A DNA stretch of 64,000 nucleotides from Facklamia lactis (GTDB lineage Bacteria; Bacillota; Bacilli; Lactobacillales; Aerococcaceae): contig NZ_JACBXQ010000002.1 of assembly GCF_015863205.1 (NCBI RefSeq), forward strand, positions 310,001-374,000, read 5' to 3'. The notes beneath the pieces are model-generated. The model made no database searches and had not been told where the DNA came from. It saw only the letters and a list, made by a program, of their open reading frames with translations. This document shows, one piece after another, positions 8,823 through 17,311 of the stretch (position 1 is the stretch's first letter; each line of letters begins with the position of its first letter). A program made the position numbers and the translations under genes.

Positions 8823-10202
8823 CTATAATTGATTTAACCATTTTGTAACGCAATCAATATGCTCTTGAACTCTCTCAGGAGCAGGTCCTCCCATTACCCG
8901 ACGACGATAGACACAATTTGTAAGATCGATTACTTCATAAATATCAGATGTAAACAAGTCACTATATTTCTGGTATTCTGCTAAATTAAGGGTTTCTAAG
9001 GTTTTTTCTTGTTCATGACAATAAGCTAAAATATTTCCTGTAATTTGATAGGCTTCTCTAAAGGGAAGACCCTTAGATGTTAAATAATCAGCACAGTCTG
9101 TTGCATTTAAAAATCCTTCATTAGCTGCTTGATACATTCTATCTTGATTAATTTTTGAAGCTTCTAAGGCTCCAGGTATTAGGCTTAAGATTAACTTGAC
9201 GGTATCAATCGCATCAAAAAGCGCTTCTTTCTCCTCCTGCATATCTTTGTTATAAGCCAAAGGAAGACCCTTCATGATAATCATCACATTCATCAAATCT
9301 CCATAAACACGGCCTGTCTTCCCTCGTATCAATTCATGAACATCCGCATTTTTCTTCTGTGGCATGATGGAAGATCCCGTAGAATAACTATCTGCTAATT
9401 GGATAAATTGAAACTCTTGGCTCGTCCAAAGAATAGTCTCTTCAGCATAGCGCGACAAATGCATGACTATGGTTGATAAGACCCCTAGCATTTCTATCGA
9501 ATAGTCTCGATCACTCACTCCATCAATTGAATTTAATGAAGGACTCGTGAAACCCAATTCATCTGCCATATATTCTCGATCCAATGGAAAGGTAGAAGTG
9601 GCTAATGCTCCTGAACCTAAAGGCATGCCTTCTTGAATTCTTTTTTCTAAATCCAGTAAACGCCCTACATCTCTTCGCATCATTTCAACATAAGCCATTA
9701 AATAATGTCCATAAGTCACTGCTTGCGCTCTCTGTAGGTGGGTATAGGCTGGCATAACAGTGTGTAGATGCTCCTGAGCTTTCTCACATAATGCTTTAAT
9801 GACCTTTAAGATGAGTTTTTTTAACTCCAAAATTTCTTCTAGCGTGTATATTTTTAAAGCAATTGCAACCTGATCATTTCGCGAGCGACCTGTATGGACT
9901 TTCTTACCAATCTTACCCAATCGTCGTATCAATTCTGCTTCAATAAAAGAATGAATATCCTCTTCAGAATAATCAATTTCTAAAGTTCCTTTTTGATACT
10001 GGCTTAACATTTTTTCTAATTCTTGAACAAGCGTTGCTGCTTCATTCTTGTCGAGAATAGACTGTGCCCCTAACATCTTTGCATGAGCGATTGACCCTTT
10101 GAGATCCGCAGTTAATAATCGGTCATCAATCGTTATTGATTGATTAAATTGAAAGGCACTATTTGTCATAGGCTGATGATAATTATTGGACCAGATTGCC
10201 AT
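8823..10202 (-). CDS. argH: Argininosuccinate lyase
   Basis: 459 residues, full length. The superfamily signature GSSIMPQKKN carries the catalytic serine loop; HTGRSRNDQVA and YTHLQRAQ are also typical. It splits argininosuccinate into arginine and fumarate. It is the first gene of the argH-argG pair (the reverse of the more usual G-H order) and has AAGGAGAG upstream of the ATG. The 330-bp region upstream contains a complete T-box leader and promoter. Confidence 0.97.
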   Translation of the reverse strand: MAIWSNNYHQPMTNSAFQFNQSITIDDRLLTADLKGSIAHAKMLGAQSILDKNEAATLVQELEKMLSQYQKGTLEIDYSEEDIHSFIEAELIRRLGKIGKKVHTGRSRNDQVAIALKIYTLEEILELKKLILKVIKALCEKAQEHLHTVMPAYTHLQRAQAVTYGHYLMAYVEMMRRDVGRLLDLEKRIQEGMPLGSGALATSTFPLDREYMADELGFTSPSLNSIDGVSDRDYSIEMLGVLSTIVMHLSRYAEETILWTSQEFQFIQLADSYSTGSSIMPQKKNADVHELIRGKTGRVYGDLMNVMIIMKGLPLAYNKDMQEEKEALFDAIDTVKLILSLIPGALEASKINQDRMYQAANEGFLNATDCADYLTSKGLPFREAYQITGNILAYCHEQEKTLETLNLAEYQKYSDLFTSDIYEVIDLTNCVYRRRVMGGPAPERVQEHIDCVTKWLNQL

Positions 10203-10282
10203 TTTACACTCTCCTTAACTATTTTTTAGATCCATTTGCTTGAGTATTAAATCAGTATTTCTTTTTACATTGCATCTAGAAA

Positions 10283-10534
10283 ATACAAAAAATCCGCCTT
10301 CTCTAAAGAAGGCGGATTTGCTCCACGGTACCACTTCTATTTGCGGATAGAGAAATAACTCTATCGACAACTCTCTTTGATATCGCAGGCATCTGCGGAT
10401 TAAACTCCAATTTCTTTCGCTCAACCATCTCAGCAATGCGGTTCATTGAATTATGACTTAGGACCTTTCATCATCTATCCCTTGCTGTAAAGTCGTTCAC
10501 TCAATTACTCTTTGCTTCCTCGATCTAATGTTTA
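10283..10534 (-). promoter_or_regulatory. T-box riboswitch (arginine) of argHG
   Basis: On the minus strand the leader contains the T-box core AAGTGGTACCGTGGAGC (10321-10338) followed by a GC-rich terminator hairpin (AATCCGCCTTC / GAAGGCGGATT) and six T. Upstream are a Stem III-like hairpin (CGCAG-ATGC-CTGCG) and a Stem I with GGATAGATGATGAAAGGTCC as distal loop. The segment ATGAAC-CGC-ATTGCTGAG suggests CGC (Arg) as specifier codon, at 10438-10440. Uncharged tRNA-Arg would stabilise the antiterminator and turn on argHG. The T-box is clear; the specifier assignment is my reading. Confidence 0.9.
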
Positions 10535-10540
10535 GGACAC

Positions 10541-10569
10541 ATTATATAAGCAGTTTTTCGATAAGTCAA
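10541..10569 (-). promoter_or_regulatory. Promoter of the T-box/argHG transcript
   Basis: On the minus strand, -35 TTGACT (10564-10569), 17-base spacer, -10 TATAAT (10541-10546). Transcription would begin near 10534, just before Stem I of the leader. Confidence 0.85.
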
Positions 10570-10613
10570 GCAATTATTTTAATCTTTTTTTAATTTAAAA
10601 ACCAAATATTGCC

Positions 10614-10642
10614 TTGAAGCTGATCCTAAAACCTCCTACAAT
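10614..10642 (+). promoter_or_regulatory. Promoter of the ClC gene
   Basis: -35 TTGAAG (10614-10619), 17-base spacer, -10 TACAAT (10637-10642). The predicted start of transcription is near 10649, leaving a very short leader that begins at the ribosome binding site. Confidence 0.7.
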
Positions 10643-10660
10643 AGAATAGGAGGAATGAAT

Positions 10661-11941
10661 ATGAAACAATCAATAATTGATAGTAAAAATTTAGGAATAG
10701 CCGCTTTAACTGGGATAGCTACAGGAATTATTATATCTACATTCCGTTTAGGCATTCCTTACATCGCTCGACTCAGCCATCACTTATTAATGAAAAGTGA
10801 ACATCAAATTTTATTTGGATTCCTTTTTATAGGCCTACTTCTTCTTTTAGCAATGCTTGCTAGTTTTGCTCTCGATCGCGAACCCTTTATCAGTGGTTCT
10901 GGTATCCCTCAGGTTTCTGGACAAATTCAGAACAAACTAGAACAAAAATGGTACAGCGTTTTAATCTACAAATTTATTGGTGGACTAGCAGCCATTGGAT
11001 CAGGTTTAACTTTAGGGAGAGAAGGCCCCTCTGTACAAATCGGCGCAGCCATTGGACAGGGAATGGCAAGTCTTTCAAAAAGTTCTAAAGAACAAAGTAA
11101 GTTCTTAATAGCTGGAGCTGCTGGAGGAGGAATGGCTGCCGCTTTCAATGCTCCTCTCTCTGGCATTATTTTTGTTTATGAAGAACTCTTTCATAAATCA
11201 AGTCGAACTTCTTTTATCTATACTGCCTTAACTATTATCTTAGCTTCCCTTACTTCTAATTTTATCTTGGGTAGCCATCCATCACTAACCGTTCCCGTTT
11301 ATCATGGAATCGAAACGCCTTCTCCTATTTGGTCAATCATTTTGGGTATTCTACTTGGAGGATCAGGTATCATTTTCAATGCTTCTATTCTTAAAGCCAA
11401 CCAAGTATATAGTCAATGGCAACTACCAAAATGGGTAAAGCATACCCTCCCCTTTCTAATAACCGCCATCATCTTATTAAAAGAGCCACAATTTTTTGGA
11501 TCAGGGGAAAATATGATACTATTGCCTCTGATAGAGAACCCTTCCATCCAGATCTTATGTTTCTTTTTATTGATCAAATGGTTTCTACTTTTACTAGCTT
11601 TTGGTTCAGGACTACCGGGCGGAATTTTCTTTCCCTTATTGGCATTAGGAGCGTTATTAGGGAATATTTATGGCAGTATACTTTTTGAATTTGGGCTTAT
11701 CAATCATGATGCCATTTTGTATTTCGTTATTCTTGCTATGAGTAGTCATTTCGCCGCCATAGTAAGAGCCCCTTTAACAGGCATCATCCTCATTATTGAA
11801 ATGACAGGTTCTCCATTACCATGGCTATTACCCATTGCGATCGCAAGTTATACCGCTGTAATAACAGCCGAGTTTTTGGGTTGCGAACCCATTTACGAAA
11901 GTTTATTGGATATTACCCTAACCAAAAAAGGCAATCGATAA
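10661..11941 (+). CDS. ClC-family chloride channel/antiporter
   Basis: About 426 residues with ten or more hydrophobic segments. The anion-pathway motifs are present: GSGIPQV, GREGPSVQIGA and GSGLPGGIFFP. The glutamate in GREGP is the gating glutamate of Cl-/H+ antiporters. The motifs are of the EriC type, not of the fluoride-specific CLC-F type, and no fluoride riboswitch was seen. ATG at 10661 is preferred because AGGAGG is seven bases upstream; the ATG at 10655 is one base from it. No C-terminal CBS domain. Confidence 0.92.
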   Translation: MKQSIIDSKNLGIAALTGIATGIIISTFRLGIPYIARLSHHLLMKSEHQILFGFLFIGLLLLLAMLASFALDREPFISGSGIPQVSGQIQNKLEQKWYSVLIYKFIGGLAAIGSGLTLGREGPSVQIGAAIGQGMASLSKSSKEQSKFLIAGAAGGGMAAAFNAPLSGIIFVYEELFHKSSRTSFIYTALTIILASLTSNFILGSHPSLTVPVYHGIETPSPIWSIILGILLGGSGIIFNASILKANQVYSQWQLPKWVKHTLPFLITAIILLKEPQFFGSGENMILLPLIENPSIQILCFFLLIKWFLLLLAFGSGLPGGIFFPLLALGALLGNIYGSILFEFGLINHDAILYFVILAMSSHFAAIVRAPLTGIILIIEMTGSPLPWLLPIAIASYTAVITAEFLGCEPIYESLLDITLTKKGNR

Positions 11942-11957
11942 AATCGATTGCCTTTTC
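11924..11957. terminator. Bidirectional terminator after the ClC gene
   Basis: A-run plus GGCAATCGAT, 3-base loop, ATCGATTGCC plus T-run. It lies between two convergent genes and overlaps the ClC stop codon. Confidence 0.85.
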
Positions 11958-11973
11958 AAATATTGATTATCTA

Positions 11974-12297
11974 TTATGGACGTTCTTTCCACCAGAGATA
12001 GATTAACCCAATGATAGTAACAGGTATACTTGCAGCAAAGATAATAGCGTTTATCAGCACTGCTACCACCACTTTTAAAGGATCCTTATCCATCGGATAA
12101 AAACCAACATAGCGCTGATCTAAAGGTTGATTCACATAGAAAGTGATAATAAATTTAATAATAGCGACCGCCAGCGGAAATAATAATAACATAGAACCCG
12201 CATTATCAGAAAATACCCAAAAAATAAAAGCAGCAAGATAATTGTAAATCCAGAATTCTCGATCTAAATTTTGTATATATTTTGTAAAAGCTTGCAT
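11974..12297 (-). CDS. Small membrane protein, unknown
   Basis: About 107 residues with three or four hydrophobic segments (near residues 20-34, 37-54 and 80-102) and a C-terminal WWKERP. ATG at 12297 (MQAFTKY) has AGGAG nine bases upstream; the ATG at 12306 abuts that site directly. No family was recognised. It is a single-gene unit convergent with the ClC gene. Confidence 0.6.
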   Translation of the reverse strand: MQAFTKYIQNLDREFWIYNYLAAFIFWVFSDNAGSMLLLFPLAVAIIKFIITFYVNQPLDQRYVGFYPMDKDPLKVVVAVLINAIIFAASIPVTIIGLIYLWWKERP

Positions 12298-12426
12298 TTG
12301 TGTCATCTCCTTTTGAATATATTATAACGAGTGAAGCAAACTTTCTAATCCGCCCTAAGACTGAAAATATAGAGAGTTAGTATCTTATTCAAACTCTACC
12401 ATCTTACTAACAAAAACTTAATTATT

Positions 12427-13182
12427 TTAATGCTTCACTTTAAGACTTCTCGTAGCCCAAAAAGAAGGAATATTTAAATCGTGCAAACGTCCTTCTCCAT
12501 TAGTATCTTCATATAAATCGATTAGCACAAATCCTGCCTGAAGCTGTCCACCAATCTGTTCAGTTAAAGTATGTGAAAATTGAATACCTGCATCATTTTC
12601 TTGTAAAAACTTCATTTGCTCGGGATCCTGTATTGGATTAAATGGTAGTGAATGAACAATCCTTTCTTCTTGCTCATCTACCAGATAATTAATTCCGTTA
12701 TCCAAACCAGATAAAAGAACTCCTTCCACTTTTAAAATCCGATAACATTCCTGCCAAATTGGAAGAACTTCTTCCACGTAACAATTTGAAACAGGATGAA
12801 AAATCAAATCGAACGTTTCATTCTCAAATGGTAAAGGTTTTGTCATATCTCCTTGAATAATACGGATCGAATAGCCTTCACGTTCTGCAACCAAGCGCTC
12901 TTGATCTAACTGACGAGTAGAATAATCAAACACCGTCACATCGGCTCCTAAAGCGGCAAAAATGGGCATTTGTTGCCCCCCTCCTGAAGCTAAACCTAGA
13001 ACTTTTTTCCCTTTTAAATCACCAAACCAATTCTTAGGCACCGCTTTAGTAGGGGTCAAAAGCATTTGCCATTCCCCATTCTTCACTTGTTGATATGCCT
13101 CACGACTTATCGCTTGCCCCCATTGCCAACCTTCATCTACCCATCGGTCGATAGTCTCTGCATTGATTTTAGTATAATCCAT
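12427..13182 (-). CDS. SAM-dependent class I methyltransferase
   Basis: 251 residues. Motif I is GKKVLGLASGGGQQ near residue 60, followed by the acidic end of strand 2 (VTVFDYS), a GDMTKPLPF stretch and motif IV-like FDLIFHPVSNCY. This is the Rossmann fold of Methyltransf_11/25 small-molecule methyltransferases. The start ATG at 13182 has GGAGG eight bases upstream; the upstream in-frame ATG at 13197 would place that site inside the gene. Substrate unknown. Confidence 0.8.
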   Translation of the reverse strand: MDYTKINAETIDRWVDEGWQWGQAISREAYQQVKNGEWQMLLTPTKAVPKNWFGDLKGKKVLGLASGGGQQMPIFAALGADVTVFDYSTRQLDQERLVAEREGYSIRIIQGDMTKPLPFENETFDLIFHPVSNCYVEEVLPIWQECYRILKVEGVLLSGLDNGINYLVDEQEERIVHSLPFNPIQDPEQMKFLQENDAGIQFSHTLTEQIGGQLQAGFVLIDLYEDTNGEGRLHDLNIPSFWATRSLKVKH

Positions 13183-13247
13183 CTTAATTACCTCCATAAC
13201 TGACTAACAAGCACAAGACCTCTACACCACTTTCTCTGCCCCTGCAC

Positions 13248-14378
13248 TTACAGAATATCTAAATAAAATTGATTGCCAATATCTAAACCATACTTGGTAA
13301 ATCGAACTTGCTCTTCATTGTAATCAATCACTCCTAAAGCTTGATGCTTCTGTAATACCTCAGCATACTTCGAAGTAAAATCAATGCCAAATCGTTGATT
13401 AATATCCGCGACTTTAAACCCCTTTAAAAGACGCAAATTAAGCATAATATATTCTTTTTCCCGTTCTTCCCGATTCATCTTTTCTGATGTTTGTATCGGG
13501 AACTCCCCTTGATCAATCTTCTCAAAGTAGTCTTTAAAGCGACGATAATTGGCAAAACGTATCAAATCTATATTAGAAGAGGCGCCTAAACCTACTCCAA
13601 TATAATTCTCTAATTTCCAATATTTTTTATTATGGCGACTTTCTGCTCCAACCTTAGCAAAATTAGAAATCTCATATTGGTCAAAACCACTTTCAATTAA
13701 TCGGCTCTGAATATAATGATACATCTCTCGCTCCACTTCATCTTCCAAAATTTTAATCTGGCCAGTTAAAACCCAACGTTGGAAAGGAGTATTGTCCTTT
13801 ATCATCAGAGAATAATAAGAAATATGATTAATAGGTAGTGATAAAGCACAGTCTATATCTCTTTCAAGAACCTGCATATCCTGCTTGGGATTTCCAAACA
13901 TTAAATCGATCCCTAACCGTTGTATTCCCAATCTTCTCAATAGATCTACTTTGTTAAATACCGTTTTTTCATCATGAAGCCTCCCCATCATTCGAAGCGT
14001 TCTATCATCAAAAGATTGAACCCCCATCGAAAAACGGTTAAAGCCATTCTCAAGATAGCAAGTCACTTTCTCTTCTGTGACCGATTCTGGATTCATCTCA
14101 ATCGAAATTTCACAACCTGGTAAAACCTCAAAATATTCATAGACCGCTTGCATAATTCTCGTCATTTGATCTGCTGAAATATAAGAAGGTGTTCCTCCTC
14201 CAAAATAAATAGTATCTAATGCGTAATTTTGAGAACCATAAAGGCTAATTTCTCTGACTAAGTACTGGATATACTCCTCAATTTGATCATCTTGATCGAC
14301 AAAAGTTAAAAAATCACAATAGTGACATTTTTTCTGACAAAAAGGAATATGAATATAGAGTCCAATTGTATGCTTCAT
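13248..14378 (-). CDS. hemW: Radical SAM protein HemW (heme chaperone, formerly HemN-like)
   Basis: 376 residues. The radical-SAM cluster motif is CQKKCHYCDF with C14, C18 and C21 (CxxxCxxC), followed by YFGGGTPSY, and a C-terminal HemN_C domain. It lacks the N-terminal extension of true oxygen-independent coproporphyrinogen oxidases, so HemW is the better name; HemW binds heme and delivers it to acceptors. The GTGAAACC site before ATG is weak but the start aligns with the family. A repeat element lies in the 390 bp upstream. Confidence 0.88.
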   Translation of the reverse strand: MKHTIGLYIHIPFCQKKCHYCDFLTFVDQDDQIEEYIQYLVREISLYGSQNYALDTIYFGGGTPSYISADQMTRIMQAVYEYFEVLPGCEISIEMNPESVTEEKVTCYLENGFNRFSMGVQSFDDRTLRMMGRLHDEKTVFNKVDLLRRLGIQRLGIDLMFGNPKQDMQVLERDIDCALSLPINHISYYSLMIKDNTPFQRWVLTGQIKILEDEVEREMYHYIQSRLIESGFDQYEISNFAKVGAESRHNKKYWKLENYIGVGLGASSNIDLIRFANYRRFKDYFEKIDQGEFPIQTSEKMNREEREKEYIMLNLRLLKGFKVADINQRFGIDFTSKYAEVLQKHQALGVIDYNEEQVRFTKYGLDIGNQFYLDIL

Positions 14379-14440
14379 GGTTTCACCCCTCTCCTAATCT
14401 CACCATACACTGCTCCTATTATAGCTTTCTCACCAAATAA

Positions 14441-14673
14441 TTAAAGAGGCTGTGGCATAAGTTTATTATTTTTTTCATCATTTCAATATTTACGAATGAA
14501 TACGGAGAAAAAAGTCATAATGTTTTTCAAAACAATCATCGAATGTTTGCACTCACAAGACAAAAGAAGATCTACGTAACTTGCCTTGTCTAAGCGACTG
14601 GTTGCTTAGACAAGGCCTAGTAAAGCTAGACCAAAAAAAGAGTTGGCCAGTTCTTCAAATGGCCAACTCTTTT
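14441..14673 (+). repeat. Intergenic repeat element, copy 1
   Basis: Starts with TTAAAGAGGCTGTGGCATAA and ends with the 14-bp inverted repeat AAAAGAGTTGGCCA / TGGCCAACTCTTTT (14636-14673). Inside is a second perfect 13-bp hairpin, GCCTTGTCTAAGC / GCTTAGACAAGGC (14583-14616). The start and end motifs recur at 18496-18614. GAGGCTGTRGCATAA resembles ends of IS elements widespread in Lactobacillales, so this may be an IS-derived miniature element whose hairpin now serves as a terminator for the barstar gene. No ORF inside. Confidence 0.6.
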
Positions 14674-14766
14674 GTAAGACGGTCTCTTACGAGGTAAAAG
14701 TTCGGATGATTGATCGTCTTTTCAAAAAATAACTAATATCATAGACTCTTTAATATCCTCATATGA

Positions 14767-15027
14767 TTACCAATACATCACAATTTGATGATCAGTTTCA
14801 TTATGAATATCTCCCAATAAATCTAATAAATTACGCCCATATTCTCCTAAATGATCAATAATCGCTCTCGCATTATCAATTTCAATCCTTAAATAATCCT
14901 GGTCTTGCATAACATCCCATAAAGCATCAAGATTGTGTCCAGTATATGCAGGTAAGTTAAGACCCTTAATTATAACTTGATAGGCCGTTTCCTTATCTGT
15001 AAAATTCTCTCCATTTAATTGATACAT
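14767..15027 (-). CDS. Barstar-family ribonuclease inhibitor
   Basis: 86 residues, the size of barstar (about 90). The family core NLDALWD is present at residues 32-38; D34 and D38 correspond to barstar Asp35 and Asp39, which plug the barnase active site. TAGGAGG precedes the ATG. It is nine bases downstream of a barnase-like gene on the same strand, so it is probably cotranscribed as the cytoplasmic immunity partner that protects the cell before the nuclease is exported. Confidence 0.92.
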   Translation of the reverse strand: MYQLNGENFTDKETAYQVIIKGLNLPAYTGHNLDALWDVMQDQDYLRIEIDNARAIIDHLGEYGRNLLDLLGDIHNETDHQIVMYW

Positions 15028-15036
15028 GTTTTCCTC

Positions 15037-15510
15037 CTAATACAATTGCTCAAATGAATCATAGTGATCATCAGTATAATAAATTAATCCATCATCTGAA
15101 TAAACTAATCGTTCTGGCCCTCGATGATCGGTATAACCTGCTTGAATATCTGCTTCATAATATCGTCTATCTGTTTCTTTTGGCAATTTACCTTCCCGGT
15201 TTCCAAACTGATCGCCTCCAACTACGTATGTTTTATCTGCAGTTGACCAACCCATTTTCTCTGCTTCAGATTTACTAATATAGTTTGCTGGTAATTCTCC
15301 ATAAAGATGAATATATTCAGCCACTTTATCAACTTCATAATAATATTCACCTTCTATAATCTCCTCTACATGCCCTACTGACGACTCTAATTGACTATTT
15401 GGTGGAGTTAACTCTTCTTCTAAGATCACTTCTAATTCAGAACATCCTGCCAAGAAGAAAATACTTCCTATTAATACAATAGTAAACAACTTCTTCACTT
15501 TATTGAACAT
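15037..15510 (-). CDS. Barnase-like ribonuclease with lipoprotein signal peptide
   Basis: 157 residues. The signal peptide of 22 residues ends in a lipobox FFLAGC (C23), so the mature enzyme should be lipid-anchored outside the membrane. A linker to about residue 55 is followed by a barnase domain with all catalytic residues by alignment to Bacillus barnase: K80 (K27), R105 (R59), E119 (E73), R130 (R83), R134 (R87), H149 (H102). Hallmarks are NYISKSEA, NREGKLP and DDHY. It cuts RNA 3' of guanine. ATG at 15510 fits AAGGAGG with five-base spacing; longer in-frame starts lack this and hide the signal peptide. It is followed by barstar. Confidence 0.92.
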   Translation of the reverse strand: MFNKVKKLFTIVLIGSIFFLAGCSELEVILEEELTPPNSQLESSVGHVEEIIEGEYYYEVDKVAEYIHLYGELPANYISKSEAEKMGWSTADKTYVVGGDQFGNREGKLPKETDRRYYEADIQAGYTDHRGPERLVYSDDGLIYYTDDHYDSFEQLY

Positions 15511-15757
15511 CATTTCCTCCTTTTCATTATTAGCTCCCTTTTCCATCAATACCAATACTTTCCCTATCATATCATATACATCTATTTCAATCGCTAAAAA
15601 AAGCATTTGAAACTGGAAATATGGTGCAGTATCCCCGAAGGTTACTTAATTCAATTTATCCATCACAAAATTTGATTTTATTATGTTTCAAAACCTCTCT
15701 AAAAGAACAAAAAGAATATAAATCATTGTTCCTCATAATAATTTTTTTATTTTCTAC

Positions 15758-15804
15758 TTGCATTCTCAAAACATTATGATAACATACAAAGAGTAATAAT
15801 TACT
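15758..15804 (+). promoter_or_regulatory. Promoter with Zur-like operator before zinT
   Basis: -35 TTGCAT (15758-15763), 16-base spacer, -10 TAACAT (15780-15785). The palindrome AGTAAT-A-ATTACT at 15792-15804 covers the predicted transcription start. It matches the core of the Firmicute Zur box (GTAATNATTAC). Zinc-loaded Zur would block transcription, so the gene should be induced by zinc starvation. The pneumococcal AdcR box (TTAACNNGTTAA) is absent. Confidence 0.65.
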
Positions 15805-15822
15805 ATTAAAGGAGATTGTTTT

Positions 15823-16716
15823 ATGAAAAAGAAATTAATTCCTAGCCTATTAGCCCCCTTCATTATTGGAGGACTCAGCTTACAGTTGTCGTCTGTTCTT
15901 ACTCCTATCGTTGCCGAGTCTTCAACCGAAGATGTCAATCAGCATGAGCATCAGCACCAAGAACATGAGGAGCACAATAATGAAGAACATCATCATGATC
16001 ACGAATTTGAGTTCACCGTTGAAAATGTTGTCAAAAAAGAAGACGATCATTATATCATGGCTCATGGTGATCATTTCCACACGATTCCAATCAGTGAACT
16101 CACAGAAGAACAAATTGCTGCCACTGATAAATTTTTAGCCGCACACCCTGAGGTAACTGAAGCCTATGAAAAAGCTCATAACATTCATGCTGGTTACTTT
16201 GAAAATGATCAAGTAGAAGATCGTTCACTCGAAGAGTGGGCGGGTGATTGGCAATCTGTTCTTCCCTATTTAGAAGATGGAACACTCGATATGGTCATGG
16301 AGAAAAAAGCAGAATCAGGCGAAAAAACAGCTGATGAATACAAAGAATATTATTTAACAGGCTATGCCTCTGATGTCGATCACTTAACAATCACAAAAGA
16401 TGAAATTACTTTCAAAAAAGGTGACAAGAACTCAACAGGTCAATATGAATATACTGGTTATGAAATTCTTGAATATGAAAAAGGCAACCGTGGAGTAAGA
16501 TTTCTATTTACTAAAGTAGAAGGAGATGAAGAAGCGCCTAAGTCTATTCAATTCTCTGACCATAACATTTCCCCAACCGAGGATTTAACGCATTTTCATA
16601 TTTTCTTCTCAAATGAATCTCATCAAGAACTATTAAAAGAAATGGATAATTGGCCTACTTTCTATCCAACAGAATGGACAGCAGATGAAATTCTAGTCGA
16701 TCAATTAAATCATTAA
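15823..16716 (+). CDS. ZinT-family zinc-binding secreted protein with histidine-rich and Pht-like segment
   Basis: 297 residues. Signal peptide (basic MKKK, hydrophobic to about residue 31). A His/Glu-rich metal-scavenging stretch spans residues 40-62. HGDHFH at 81-86 is the histidine-triad motif known from streptococcal Pht proteins. A ZinT (YodA) domain of about 180 residues runs to the end, with metal ligands in the AGYF...HFHIFF regions. There is no lipobox, unlike AdcA. It probably captures zinc outside the cell for an importer encoded elsewhere. The Zur-like operator and palindromic terminator make it a single-gene unit. Confidence 0.85.
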   Translation: MKKKLIPSLLAPFIIGGLSLQLSSVLTPIVAESSTEDVNQHEHQHQEHEEHNNEEHHHDHEFEFTVENVVKKEDDHYIMAHGDHFHTIPISELTEEQIAATDKFLAAHPEVTEAYEKAHNIHAGYFENDQVEDRSLEEWAGDWQSVLPYLEDGTLDMVMEKKAESGEKTADEYKEYYLTGYASDVDHLTITKDEITFKKGDKNSTGQYEYTGYEILEYEKGNRGVRFLFTKVEGDEEAPKSIQFSDHNISPTEDLTHFHIFFSNESHQELLKEMDNWPTFYPTEWTADEILVDQLNH

Positions 16717-16724
16717 TAATAAAT

Positions 16725-16757
16725 AAACAAGTCAGCATTTAAATGCTGACTTGTTTT
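16725..16757. terminator. Bidirectional terminator after zinT
   Basis: A continuous palindrome, AAACAAGTCAGCATTT / AAATGCTGACTTGTTT, with A and T runs at the ends, placed between zinT and the convergent acetyltransferase pseudogene. Confidence 0.85.
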
Positions 16758-17266
16758 AATCTAAATCAATCCAATATCTTCGAATTAATACATTTTTTCC
16801 TTGTTCTTCATTCATTAACTTATCTTGCAAGATCCCTCCATTATTCTCTATAACATGAGCAGAAGCTAGATTATCATCGTCGCAAGTAATTAACACACTT
16901 TTTAAATGTAGCACAGCTCGACAATAGTCTAAAGCTAACGCTAACATCATAGTACCGTATCCCTTCCCCCCATTCTGAATATCGAATTTGATAACTAATG
17001 TGGCCACCATATTTCAATAATGCGGAAGTTAATCGATGTCTTATTTTTATATGGCCAATAAAGAGCGAGTCTGACACTAACCAAAATGTTGTTTGATTAA
17101 CATATCCTGCGGGCAAATTTTGACTCGTCTCAAAAAATTTCACTCTTTCAATCACACTTTCTGGATCATCAAACATGGTGTTTTCATTTAATCGATGAGT
17201 TAAATCTTCCGCTAAAGCCTCAGCATATGAAAATAAACACTTTTCATTTGGACGAATTAATTCCAA
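16756..17266 (-). pseudogene. GNAT acetyltransferase split by a frameshift in a G run
   Basis: The N-terminal half (from 17266, ending ...ISYQIRYSEWGEG) and the C-terminal half (GGKGYGTMMLALALDYC... to 16756) lie in different frames. They join exactly at a run of six G on the minus strand (16966-16971). With five G the reading becomes RYSEWGKGYGTMM, the acetyl-CoA-binding loop of GNAT enzymes, and gives a complete protein of about 170 residues ending RRYWIDLD. So this is a recent one-base insertion, a phase-variable tract, or a sequencing error. The substrate is unknown. Confidence 0.8.
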
Positions 17267-17311
17267 CTATTCTCTCCTCACTCTCATGAATAATGATTGC
17301 ACGTCAAATCT

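Noticed and set aside
10215-10436. 73-codon open frame upstream of argH
   Set aside because: It lies completely inside the T-box leader and has no ribosome binding site; the RNA structure explains the sequence.
10570-10654. Fluoride riboswitch before the ClC gene
   Set aside because: No conserved riboswitch core is present, the predicted leader is only about 12 nt, and the protein has EriC-type motifs instead of CLC-F motifs.
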